Origin: Callipepla californica brunnescens
Taxonomy: Eukaryota > Chordata > Aves > Galliformes > Odontophoridae
NCBI GenBank assembly: GCA_023055505.1
Contig: JALIRH010000004.1
Span: 24,113,368-24,177,367 of the forward strand
DNA length: 64,000 bases
Reading direction: 5' to 3'
Positions 1 to 12,300 of the stretch are shown here, piece after piece. A model generated the notes under the pieces. It made no database searches and had not been told where the DNA came from. It saw only the letters and a list, made by a program, of their open reading frames with translations. A program made the position numbers and the translations under genes. Positions within the stretch are counted from its first letter, which is position 1, and every line of letters starts with the position of its first letter.

Positions 1-1111
1 CTGCCATCCTGCTGTCATATGGCTCGATCTAGCACACTGTCTAATGACATAGGTACATTCACTGGATTTTTGCAAGTCACAAACTTTTCCTTGTAACCTC
101 TTACGTTTGTTACTGGCTGAAGAAATCTGCTAATAAAGTCTGATGGAGTACGGAGGAAGTAGTAGGGAGGTAAGCTTACCAGTGATTAAGATGCCAGTAT
201 CCTATTTATTGAGGTGATATATTAAAATCCCCACAGTGACTCATTGTTAAGACAAAAAGATTTTTGGCACTGTTTCGTTTATGTACACAACTGAAATGTT
301 ATGAATAGTACAGTTTTTGAAGCTGAAATACCTGAAGTAGTACCTGTTTTATATGACAACACGTAGTTTTAACTTCATGTTTTTCAGGTTAGTGCAAAAG
401 TTGCTTTCAGAATAAAGCAAAATGTCGTAATTAAACTCATTTTCATTAAATAAAGTTCTTAAAACATTGAAGTTGCTTACAAAGATAAGCATTTAGAAAT
501 TGATATTCAAACTGTTGCCTAATTTTCAAAGGATTTATGAATCTGTATGACATAAGCTTGAATGAATTTTTTAGTCCTTCAGGATATGAACATTCTGTGC
601 AGCCTAATTGATATCAGCGTGCTTACATGTTTCCTATGTATGAATGAATCTATGACAGTCAAGGTGGTGCTGTCTACATCAGCATTGATTATTTTTTTTT
701 TAATGTTGTGCTTTGGGGAAATATTTCCTGCTGTCATCTTTCTTAGCATCTGCTAATCTGCTGTATTGCTGGCCATTAAATGTGTATGAGAGACAGGTAA
801 TATAACTTTGTTATGCTCTCCAGATGCTTTTTTATATTAGTCATGGTTTTTGGTTCTCTGTCAGTCTCTCTGATGTCACAATCCTACCCATTCTGAAGAC
901 TGAACAAACCTGTAGCTGACTGTAGTGTTGCAAGGACAGCTTTATGTCTATATATCACTGTGAAATACTTCATAGAAGTGTAAATGTAGCTGTGCTTTAA
1001 TAGAATAGAAAAGGTGGCTGGGAGGGAATCTGTGGTAAATTTAGTCGTGATAAATCCGTGACTCCATTTGAGTTTAATAACAATCTGTCCTTCTGAATTC
1101 TTTTCTCCCAG

Positions 1112-4100
1112 GATAAGAAATCTCCAAAACAGCTGGCTTCGTACACAAACAGGTAGGAGCATCTTGCTGCTCAGAGTCTGAGGTTTCAGGAGGGAGTGAG
1201 GCAGGGAGGTAGAAGCGATTTAAATTTATTACAACACCCAAACTGGCACAATGAGAAATCTTAATTGTACTGCCAGTACCTGTTATTTGCTCTTTTCCAT
1301 AATGGTGAGTTTGTGTTTTAAAAAAAGCAGGCAAACAATATTGGTGGTAGATGTTGTTTCTGATAATCCAGTTATCATGAGGCCGTATGCTGGGGGTAGA
1401 ATGCTGAACTTGCCTGTAAGATTACTGTTGAGTTCATAATGTTTTACTGTAGTATGAAGCGTTGACTAAGTTTAAAATTACTTTTGCTAATAAAACACTC
1501 ATGTATTTTTTCAGAATAACAGTTGGAAAAACGGTGACCAGTCCCCTATCTCTCTTCAAAGCAGTTCATTGTAAAAGAAAAGTCCATTGTTATACTGCAA
1601 AGCCTTGTTATAAGAAGAAACAGTTCCCTAAGTCAAGGGGCTGTAACATGGCAAATAAAGAAAATGAACTGGCTTGTGCAGGGAATCTGCCAGCAAAACT
1701 GAATGACGGTCGTACACACTTGCTGAGCTCTAGTGACTCTGGCTCATCTCAAACAGAAGGCCCCTCTTCCAAGTATAGTGCATTTTTTTCAGAGGTAAGT
1801 TGAGCTTAAAGAAATTTGAGTTCAATGTAAGCATTTTTAGTCGTCTTTGTGTATTTGTGGAAGTTTTTGAATGTATTAGTATTCTTAACTTACAGATTGG
1901 TTCAAGTTTTGCAGTCCTTATTCCTCAGTTGATTGTGATTCAGTTGCCAACAGTAGTAATCCTGCCACTTAATGTCAGTGTGAAAGCAACTTAAATGATT
2001 ACGTAATGCTGCTCTTATAGAGGTTACTTAAGGAAACCCAAATGTTTGCAGAGATTTTGAAACTGGCTGTGATGTCAGATTGAGATGAAATAAATATGTT
2101 TTGTGACAGGGCTTTTTAAGTTCTTTTCTGCTGGGGTTTCCCCTTCTTTCGTTGTAGAAGTTTTAAGCGCTTGCAGGCCTCACTAGGTAACAAACTGAGT
2201 CATGACAGAAAACACGACCTGTCACTGTACTGTCACTTCATGGCAGCCTCTACTTAAAGTACCATGAAGAGAGTGCTCTGGAGGTTAGAAATCTGTGGTA
2301 CCCTTAAACACCATTGAAATTAATGGCTGCAGTGAGTGAATGGCAAAAAGCTGGAATGGAGAGGAGGCTGGATGATGGAGAAGGGTAAAGAAATTGTAGA
2401 ATCGTAGAGTGGTTTGAGCTGGAAGGGACCTTAAAGATCCTCTATTTTCAGCAGCCCTTCTGTGGTCAAAACACCTTTCCCTAGATCAGGTTGCCTAAAG
2501 CCCCAGCCAGGCTTCAAGCACCTTCAGGGACAGGATATCCACAGCTTCTCTGGGCGACTTGTTCCAATGCTTTACCACCCTCACAGATATTAGAAAGAAA
2601 TCACTAACCTAAACCTACCCTTGTACTTGAAAACAGTTACCTTCTTGTCCTATTCCTTGATCAAGTCTCTCCATATCTTTCTTGTAGGCTCCCTTTACAT
2701 TGGCCTTTTAGAACTTAAGGTTTCCCCTAAGCCTTCTCTTCTCTAGTATGATCAGTCCCAGCTCCTTCAGCCTGTCTTTTCAGGGAAGGTGTTCCAGCCC
2801 CAGTTCACGTTCACTGCCCTCCTCTGGACCTGCTCCAACAGTTCCGTGTTACTCTTAATGCACGTGGTCCCAGAGCTGGATGCAGCACTGCAAACTGAGT
2901 CGCACATAGCAGGATAGAGGGGAACAGTCACCTTCCTCAGACTGCTTGCTGTACTTCTTTTGATGCGGCGCAGGAGATAATGTTATGGGTTGCAAACTCA
3001 TGCTAATGGCTCATTAAATTATTCATCTACCAACATGCACAAGTCCTTCTCTGCAGGACTCCTCTCAGTCAACCTGTCAGTCAGCCTGTATTCATGTTCA
3101 GGATTGTCCCAGCTGAAGTTGAAAGTTGCATTTGGCCTTGCTGAATTTTATACAGAGCTTCTTCTATAGCCCGTTCAGATCCTGCTGGATGGCACCTCTT
3201 TCCTCCAGCATATTGGCTGTACCATGCAGCTGGATGTCTGCAGATTTGTTGAGGGTATGTTCAATCCCACAGTAGGTGTCACCAGAAAGTATGGTAAATG
3301 ATAATGATCTGTGTACGAATTCCTGAGGAACACCACTTGTTACTGATCTCTAACCTGATACTCAACTGTTGATGGCAACTCCTTGAGTGTAACCATCCAG
3401 TCAGTCCTTAACCACTGTGTCGTCCATCCATTGTGCAGTGTCCATTCCAATTAAAGATATATTTGAACAAAATACCTGAATTTCAGTTTGAGAATAAGCT
3501 TCTCTCTCAGACGTGAGTAATTACATATATTATTCCAAACTACGTTTTTGAAGTTCTCAAAGTTCAGGTGTTTGCAGACCTTATTCTTGCAGATTTTAGG
3601 TAAAGTAGAAAGTCTGTTGGTGCCTTGTTCCAAGGGAAGTTTGTATTCTGAGGCTATTATTAGGAAAACTCCTAATCGTACAGGTGGTAAAATATATTTC
3701 CATATGCTCTGCTACTGTACTATAGAGCAGCTTGTTGTGTCATTGCTGGCTACTTTGCAGTAAATTTCTTTTGTGTTCCTAAACCTCACACAGGTTTCTC
3801 AGGACCATGAAACTATGGCCCAAGTTCTTTTCAGCAGGAATCTGCGGCTGAATGTAGCTTTAACCTTTTGGAGAAGGAGAAGTATAAGTGAACTGGTAGC
3901 CTACCTAGTGAGGTAAAATTGAGTCTCTCTTCCTTTATGTTCGTTAAGTAGTAGTGAAAAACAAATAGGATGCAGTCTTTTAGGATTTCCTTGTATTTTG
4001 TGACTTAGCTATAATTACTTCTGAATGGAAACATAGTTTAACCAATGCCTGACTGGCAACGCTTATTTCCCATGTTTCTAGGATACAAGACCTTGGAGTC

Positions 4101-6388
4101 CTAGTAGACTGCCTTCCTGTGCTTACAAACAGGTACGAAGAAAAAGTGGGGCATGAGAACGTACTGTGGCAACAACGGAGGTCTGTCACTTCTGAAAGAT
4201 CTTGGGTTTTTTTTAAGTTTACAGGAAGGAAAACCGTATATTTCAGTTGGCTGCTGCGTGGATCTCTTGCCTTTAGTGAAATCACTGCTTAAAAGCAAGT
4301 ATGAAGAGTAAGTATCAATTTCAGGTGTCTAAACTGTTCCTCCCTGGCTGTGTCGTGTCCGTGTGTTTAGAAGTGTTTCGTCCTCCGACTCATCTTTCCT
4401 CGCACCAGCCCTGCTGTTCTTGGGGAAACACCTGCCCAAAGGAGCTTCCGTGTGAGCCCTCATATCATTTTTAATAACACTGAGTGGTTTAAAGAGAAAA
4501 CGGAACTTCTGTGGAGTTAGAGCCACGGGGCAGTGAGTTTGTGAATTCGTGTAGATGCGCTCGCTCTGAACAGTAAAGCACAACAGCCAGGTTTCAGCTT
4601 GTTCTGTGACATGAAATCAGTAAAGCTTTGAGAGGTATCATGTGAACCATCCCTTACTGCTTTGTAAGAGGAACTTTATTTTACACCTTAGAAAATGAGA
4701 ACATGGGCAGTTGTCTAAAAGTGAGAATTCATTTACGTTCGTCCTCCAGAACAGAGAGTGTGTTGCATTCAGAATTGCATTCTTGCTCGCATGAAGGCAT
4801 TAGCTGACCTGCAGGTGTGTGAGCTGTGTAAAATGTCATTGCAGGTATGTGATAGTCGGTCTGAACTGGCTTCAGGCTGTCATTAAAAGATGGTGGTCAG
4901 AACTGTCTGCGAATACAGAGAGGGCAGAGGATGGGTGAGTATAGTGCTGGAAAACATGTCAGTGCTTCCGTACCTTATTTCATCTCAAATTCCCTGTGAA
5001 TGCTGACCGATAGGAGCACGCCTTGTCATGCAAAGGACAAACTGATGCTTATAATTTGAAAGTGGAAGTTCAAAAGGTTTTAAAGTTCTTTAGTGTCAAG
5101 TCACAGATGGTGTTTGGAAACTTGCTTTAAAGATTGTCATATTCTTGTATTTCTTTTGCTTTGAACTTCTGCAGCTCTTACCACCCCAACGTGACTATAA
5201 TCTTTATTTGTTAGTAAACAATGAATTGTTTGATAGTAAGAAGACTAAAGCTTTGTACAGTATATATACATGTATAGGGCATAGAAACACCTGCTTTTCA
5301 AGCAGTGTCTGGGAAACTGTATGTTATGCATGTTAAAAACTGCTATTGGTTGTTTTTCAGAAATATGAATATTTTAAAGCAACAATTAATTGAATTGTGG
5401 GAACAAGAAAATCATCTTACTCTGGTTCCAGGATATACTGGTAATATAGCAAAGGTAATCCAGTTAACAGATAGCTGTTCCTTTTGTACATGTGGATGCT
5501 ATTTACTCTAAACTACTGAAGCCTCAAACTGTGTCAGCTGTCAGTATTTTTCACCACTGCCCAGGTATATTGTGTAGTCCTTACAGAAATCCCAAGTTCT
5601 AATTGTAGTGTGGTTTAGAATGCTAGTGATTCTTTTTTTTTTTTTTTTTTTTTTTTTGTCCTTTATAACGTATCGCCTTAATCGAGTTTAATAAAATAGT
5701 AGTAAGCCTTCATGTTTAAAAGAGTTCTGCTCTCTTTCCCTGTCGGGAATTTTGACTTCTCTGAGGGCAATTAAAACTGTCATAGTCTCAGACAGCTGAG
5801 ATGCAGAAGAATCAACTCTCTCTTCTGGTAGAGCAATGGGAGCTTCTGGTAGAGATTGTCAAGTTCTTCTGGTGGATCAGCATAGCTGTTACAGCTCCTG
5901 TCATCTTTTCTCTAAGGTTCTTTCTGTTCATTTGCCTCCTTAAGGTTCACCTGGGTACTCTGTGACCAAGGGCACCTGAACAAGTCAGAAACAAAGAAAC
6001 AGTCTAAGAATGTTGGGGGGCTGCAGGGTGGGGGGGAAGAATGACTAAAATTATTTCATATAAACTCACTGAATTATGATAGTTTTGTGTCCTGTCATTG
6101 CTGTTTGTGAAGTGAGCAAAGAAACCCTAAGTTGATGGCTTTTGTAAACTAGTCCCATGGTGCTCATAAGCCTAGCATAAAAAGTTGTTCATGAAAACAT
6201 GAGCTAAAAATAATCCTGAACTTGTGGATGGTATTAAATCTGACCTAAGCGTAATTCTTATATCAGGATGTTGGTGGATTAACCTGTCTCAGACAGGTTG
6301 ATATTACCGAGGTAGGTAACGTGACAAACACTTTGTCGTTTTTGTTCCCTTCTAGAATGTAAGTGCTTATTTATTCCAGCTACGCTGA
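1112..6388 (+). CDS. KATNBL1: Katanin p80 subunit B-like 1, 3' coding exons (5' part outside window)
   Basis: Eight coding exons join in one frame: 1112-1152, 1515-1794, 3794-3912, 4082-4132, 4218-4307, 4845-4934, 5361-5454 and 6356-6388 (TGA 6386). All have AG/GT borders. They encode 265 residues. From memory the human protein is about 304 residues, so roughly the first 40 lie left of position 1. The product starts [14 protein letters not shown] and contains [12 protein letters not shown] and the con80 stretch [54 protein letters not shown] and [15 protein letters not shown]. The con80 domain of katanin p80-type proteins binds the microtubule-severing p60 ATPase; family knowledge makes KATNBL1 a WD40-less regulator of katanin, largely nuclear or spindle-associated. 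The intron 4133-4217 is only 85 bp. I chose the acceptor at AAG|TTTACAG because it restores the conserved NSLQEGK reading. A partial second copy lies at 28.3-32.3 kb. The call is strong; the borders of the smallest exons are less certain. Confidence 0.93.
2393..3425 (-). mobile_element. CR1-type LINE fragment, 3' portion, inserted antisense in a KATNBL1 intron
   Basis: The left edge reads as the reverse complement of a CR1 3' end: a degenerate AGAATCGTAGAG octamer region, then GAGCTGGAAGGGACCTTAAAGA, and next the typical CR1 3' UTR and ORF2-end sequence read backwards (for example CTCCTCTGGACCTGCTCCAACA). It is 5'-truncated, as most CR1 copies are, and carries many substitutions, so it looks old. 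It lies between exons 1515-1794 and 3794-3912 of KATNBL1. The duplicate copy at 29.2 kb lacks it. Confidence 0.8.
5632..5657 (+). repeat. Poly(T) tract in the last KATNBL1 intron
   Basis: A run of about 26 T residues. The matching place in the duplicate near 31540 has a much shorter T run, so the tract has changed length since the duplication. Confidence 0.85.
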
Positions 6389-9300
6389 CATGATTGAGAA
6401 ATGTGCTTCTGTGGTGAAACAGTCCCCTAAAATCCTGAAATACGTACTATTTCTGAAAGCCTTCTGAGAAATACTGGTGGAAGAGAACTGGACTGTCAAG
6501 CTGTTTAATGAAACCACTAATGAGATCCTAACAGTCTACTTCACATTGAAGTGGAAAAATGTCTAGTAGGAGCAACTTTTACTTCAGTGAGGTGAAAGTG
6601 CACTATGAAAACTATGCCTTTGCTGCATTTGGGATTCATTCAGTTACCAGGTATTCACTGTTTTCCTACAACATTGCATAAAAAGATGAATTCAACTGGT
6701 TCTGCCATCTTGTCTGACTGACAGCTAAAGAACCAACAAGAGCAATCAGCATTAAGAGCTTTTACGTGTTTTTTCACAACAATTCCAGAATGCACGACTA
6801 TCTTCCAACTATATTAAAGACAACTCTGAAATATTCAGTTCTTTGTTTTATTTGAAACTAAAGACAGTTTTTGTTTGCACTATTGAAAAAGTATACAGCA
6901 AGAATGCCTTAATTACTAGTGTTTAAAAAGCCAACGTGTTGAGATTCAAGTAGCTATTATGTTCAGATTGTGATGAAAAATTGCTACGAAAATCAGGGTT
7001 TCACGTTGTGTAGTTGTTCCTAAAACATTGCACATATACAAAAATTCGTGTAAGACAAATATAAATACCTGAAGTTAAGCTTGGTTAAACAGTTAATACA
7101 AATGTGAGCAGAATGGTGAATGTGTAACAGATGTTTTTTATATTGTATGTGGATTTCTAACATGATATCTTGTTCTGTATCATTTAAACTATATGCAAAT
7201 AAGTAAACATTAAATGTATCTTTTTTTTCTTCTCAAGTTCGTAAAAATAATTTCTAGAACTTCTTCCACAGTACTTTCTATTGTAGGTATTTTTATCTAT
7301 TATTTGTGAAATGTTTACAGCCAGACAAGGCCATTGTTGTTCAAGTCACGTCCTTCATATTCTACCTCCTTTAAGAAACTGACAAAAAGCTTTTAAAATC
7401 TGCCAGTTACTAACCTGGTTTAATGATGTCAAATCAGTACTGCTTTAAACTGGAAAAAAAAGCTACACAAAAGCATTGAAAAAACTATCAAGTTTTACTG
7501 TCCTACTGCTGTCCTTCGCTATTTTAATTTAAAAGCTGTACCGTAGTAGCTCTGAGGGAGTTCTGATTTTAAGGCTTGCTTCTGCATTTTTATCTTCTGG
7601 TTAGGTAGCATGCTTTTCCAATGAAAGCATATGAAGTGCTGGTTTTTCACTTCAACAGAAACAACACCAAATCTACTTTCTAAAAAGTGAAAAAGGAATG
7701 ATCAAGTACTTCAAAGGGTTATTGTCACTAGCAGAAAATGAATGTGCTTACTGGAATGTCAGGCAAAAAGACAAGTGTGTTTTGTGATTGTTTTTTATTT
7801 ACCGTACAATGAAACGAAGGATATTTGAACTCAAGTAGTGGTCAGCAGCTTTAGGCCTCCTCTTACTTCATTTGTAGTTTATTTTTTATTTATACGTCAT
7901 CACTGCTGATTTCTGAAGACCAATTAGAAATCTGTCTTCAGAACTTGGTGCTCTTTGCTATTAGAATAGTCTTTATCCATGAAATGTTTTGTGCTACAGG
8001 GAAGAATGTTTGAGACCTCCCAAGATGGAAACTTTCATTGGGGCGATCACCTGAGATATGCATAGTAGGACATGGCTGGGATTTTCTGTAACTGGAGGTA
8101 TTTCACACTGCAAGGATTTTGAGGCAGAACTTAGTGTTTCTCAATGTTGTTGTTGTTGTTGTTTTTTTTTTTCTGTCAAGTAAAAATTCAACTACAATAC
8201 AGTAATGTTATTTCTTTATTGTTCTTTGGAGCACTGAAATATAACGCTAACAGAGGCTGACTGCAGTTTCAGAGGTAACTGCTGAAGCTCTTAGATGGTT
8301 CCTCAAGGAGCTGTAAAGGATACTGTAAAGGTGGTGGAAACTCAGTTTTTAATTTCCTGTTCTGCTTTTTTTAATAGATAAGGTGAAAAAATTCATGGCC
8401 ATATAATTCAGATAATACAAGAAGTAATTAATTAAAATAATGTGCTTTTTAAAAACTCAGCTTAGTAACAGATATGAACACAGTCTTACACTGAACTCTG
8501 CATATGGCCATGGATTTAACAATGTCTAACTGTGGATGGTGCTTTTTTTTAAATGGCAAGATAAAATTGTCTTTAGAGTTATTATTGATGAGTAATAAAA
8601 TAATGCATTATTTTTAACTGCCAAAAGTTGTATTTTGACAGCATCAATAATACAATATTAAACATGAAGTCAGTAGTATCTGTGCCTTATTTAAAATGAT
8701 CTTATTTGTTCAGAAAGCTTTTACTTGAGTGAACTGGGACTCCTCCCTTCCCCAAACTGAAGTTACAGAAGCCTTCTGGGAAATTGTTTTGGGTTTAAAA
8801 TGTTTAAATATTAGATAAATATTTATAAAAATATTTGTATATAATGTAGCTGCTAGAGTTTAGGCAGTGATGAAGAACAGGCTGAAAAAGCTGCCCCATT
8901 AATGAGCTGGGTATGAAGAAGCTAGTGTGACTTAACCATGACTCCTTCCAGATGGGGTTATATGTAACACTTCTTTCTTAGTAAAGAGTATTCTGCAGCG
9001 GAACACCTTCTCATGGGCAGGTGCTGCAGCTCCAGGCTATACAGTAGTGCAGACAAATCATTAATAGTATTAAAAAATCAACATCAACTTCCAAGGAACT
9101 TATCTTTTCATTTCTGCAGACTGCCTTATTGTTATCAGAGTCTGTGGTCTTAACACCTGGGGAGTAAGAGAGGTAAAAGAATAGGGAAGGCCAAAAATAA
9201 ATCCCCATCACCCCACGTTCTTAATTGTGACATCAGTTCTGTTACTTTGTGTGTTCTAAAGTAACTTGTTTTCTTTTTCTGGCCTCTGAAGCAGGTGAAT

Positions 9301-12300
9301 GTTGTACTCCATGTATTGCATTGACAAGCAGTAATATTTTTGAAGACAGGTGCTAGGTGCTAGCTCTTGGTATTTTCCTTTCTTGAAGAGGGCGATGTCT
9401 TTGTATGGAAAAAGATTTGTATAAGATTCATCTTGCATCTTACCTATAGTTGCTGTACAATGTTCATCCTGATAGATGCACTAGTGTTGGAGATCTGCCG
9501 CTGTATTTTGTCTCCAGTCTTCTGGTGCAAAGAGAAGCAGTCATATGGCTCAGGCATCTATTTGAGAGTAGAGAGCAATGCAGATCACAACTATGGATGC
9601 GAGGTTACTCCAACCTCTGAACACTGCTAATTCTTCAGCTTATGAAAGCAGTTGGTTCCTGCATGCAAACCTTACACTGAACTGATGCTCCGGTAGAGGA
9701 AAACAGAAGTCACAGTTCAATATCTGTATTCAGTCTGCCTTCCTACGCGTGGGGCTGCAGCTGAAGAATTGCTGAGAGAATAAAGCAAGTGTGCTTGTGT
9801 AGCTAGTGCTCATTGTACTATCCTTATCTGTTATTTCAATTACCTGCTAATTGTTTTGTTTTCTGCCTTGGGATGAGTCTAAGCACAGATATTTGTTTCC
9901 ATATATTCTCCCCCATACATTCATTGTTCAGCATTTAATGATGTTGTTTCTTCGTCTCTGTAGTCTAAACATACTGTGAACGTCTACTGTTGAGTTGTGG
10001 GAGGGTGAAAGATGACAAAATAAAGGTAAGAATTTGAAAGCTATTGTGGAAACTTTCCCTGCTAAACTTTCAGCACAAATTTTATTAGTATCTGCTACTT
10101 GATGTGGACGTTCGTGGCTGCAAACTTGAGTCTGAATTTGATTTTCAGTCTAAATAACCGTAGCTGCAGTGTTGGTTTTTTTTTTCCTTGTGAGGAACTA
10201 AACTGTGCTCTGATACCAACCCATAATATGGTACTGTCGCTTAAAGTAGAAATGACCTCACAGACTTTAGCTACTACAGTATTTATGTTTCCATAATGGT
10301 GATAGTTTTGTAGTGCATCCCTTTATGTAGACTTTAACAATGTAATTGGTGACTTCAAAATGAGGTCCGTTGCTTTTGAGTTGAATGTGGCACATATTTG
10401 TTTCTGATCAACACAGATCCCTGCTTTAGTTCAGGTATTGTTCACCTGGGGTGATGTGGGGTGGATAGACACTAGTAGTGAGCCGTCCTATTTCAGCATC
10501 TGTATGTTCCTGTAACAGAATGCAAGAAAGCAGTTTCTGTTCTCCAACAGTTTTATTTTTTTTCCGCTCCTTACTGCTAAAGCCATTTGATTTCTCTTTG
10601 GAAGTGGTAGTCCCCAAAACACAAACAGTAAAAATACTTTTACAAATATGTGAATGTCAATAATGCTGTTCTGTGACTTTCAGAAGGAGCCTGTTCTCTG
10701 TGTGCTTGACTCGAACTGAAGCTAGTGGATTGTAAGGAGATTGCAGCAATTTTGGTTATTTCTTTTTGTGAGCACTGTACGTATTGTGTAACTACTAACT
10801 ATCAAGACAGTGTTACATTCCAAGGCTGCCTGCTATTGTGGGTGTGTTGGAATACACACCCTAGGATCGTATTTTAATGTGAGCTGTAAACAGTTTCAAG
10901 TGTCTCTTGTAGTTTAGGCAGATGGTACTTTTCAAGTTGTATTTTATCAGTGTAGCTTCACATCTGAAAAGTCAGTGACTGGCTCTTGCAGGTTTTTTTC
11001 ACATATTCAGTGTATTTAAGGCAACAGTCAAATAGTTAATAAATATATTGGCATCAGGAAAATAGTATTTTGTGGCGACAGGCTTTAACTGTGTTGCTCT
11101 GTTGTTTTAAACAAGCATCTCTTTTCTGCATATGACATTGCTTTCAAAATATTTTCTGTAAGTGAAATTTTTAGAGAAGACTAGAGGAGGACTGCCTCCT
11201 CCAGGGAAGTGCTTGGATCTAAATGGAGAAGTTGCCCAGCTACGCCTTCTAACAGCTGGCTCTATTGTGTTACTATCAAGTTGTGTTATCATGTGTGAAC
11301 CAGCTGTGCTGTTACCTGCTTGGTCTAGATAAGAGCAGAATGATGGTGCTGGGAGGCTGAAGTCTTAACTCCTGGTGGTAAGAAACTTAAAGCTACTTTG
11401 CTCATTGAACTTCTTCAATGAATGCAGAAAGGAACAGCTTGCGTGTATTGTTTGGAGAGCACACATTTATTTCTTATTCTCTCTGCTTGTAGTACTTTTG
11501 TCTGGAAGCCAGTAGGCTTAGGTGTTGTGTTTGTTTAAAACAGCACTACATTTCTGACTGAAAAGGAAGAGGGGAAAAAATGCTTGATTTTCATTGCAGT
11601 GTGACTGTGTGCCACCTAATGCTCCAGCTGGAGGAAAAAAATAACATTGTTGAGGTATCATAAATGATGACAAGCACTGTTTCTTTGCACAAGCAGTGGC
11701 CAGATTTTATTTTCAGTGTTGAAAGGTTCTTGCCATTGTTAGTAAAGTAGTAAGCTAAAGCAACACTGAAAAATAACTAACAGGTTCTATGTTTTGCTTT
11801 TTACCCTGGTAAGCCTAAAAGCCTGACTTTTTAATTGACTGAAGCAATTATTGTCAAGAGTTATTTCTGGAGTAATTGTATGCCAACAGCCAGTACTAGC
11901 ACTAGGAATAAGGTGAGTAGTTGGTTGTCCTGCCCGCAAACCTCCTGCTATTTGGGTGGTGGGGTGGTGCTTCTAGGGGTTCTGCTGAAAACATGTACTG
12001 CCCTCAGAGTAGGGGACTTTGGTTTTGAACACGTTGCAGTAATTCCTTCTGGCTGAGATGGATGCCTGTGCTAGATGAAGATTCACCTTTGGTGATGCAG
12101 GAAGTGTTTCTGGTCCTGTGTGACTAATTGCATAACAGTGAGGCGCTTGAAGAGGGAAGGTTGGAAACTTGGTGCATACAGAACAGTCTCGTTTCTTCCC
12201 ACTTGGCTGTTCTTCCACCCTACTGACGTGTTGAAGCACATCTGCTTGGCAGAGTTCCCAGCTCCACATCAACCTTGTCACATATCCAAGTGAGAACAAA

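Larger units (their letters stand above)
308..6856 (+). repeat. Segmental duplication, copy 1 (KATNBL1 3' region)
   Basis: This stretch reappears in the same orientation at about 28291-32330, including introns, exons and about 470 bp past the stop codon. Similarity starts near GTACAGTT at 308 and fades after TTTATTTGAA near 6856. Copy 1 has three blocks missing from copy 2: about 953-1572 (a 41-nt exon and the start of the next), about 1823-3430 (holding a CR1 element) and about 5836-6095. A further block at about 6530-6700 is also missing. Borders are by eye. Confidence 0.9.
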
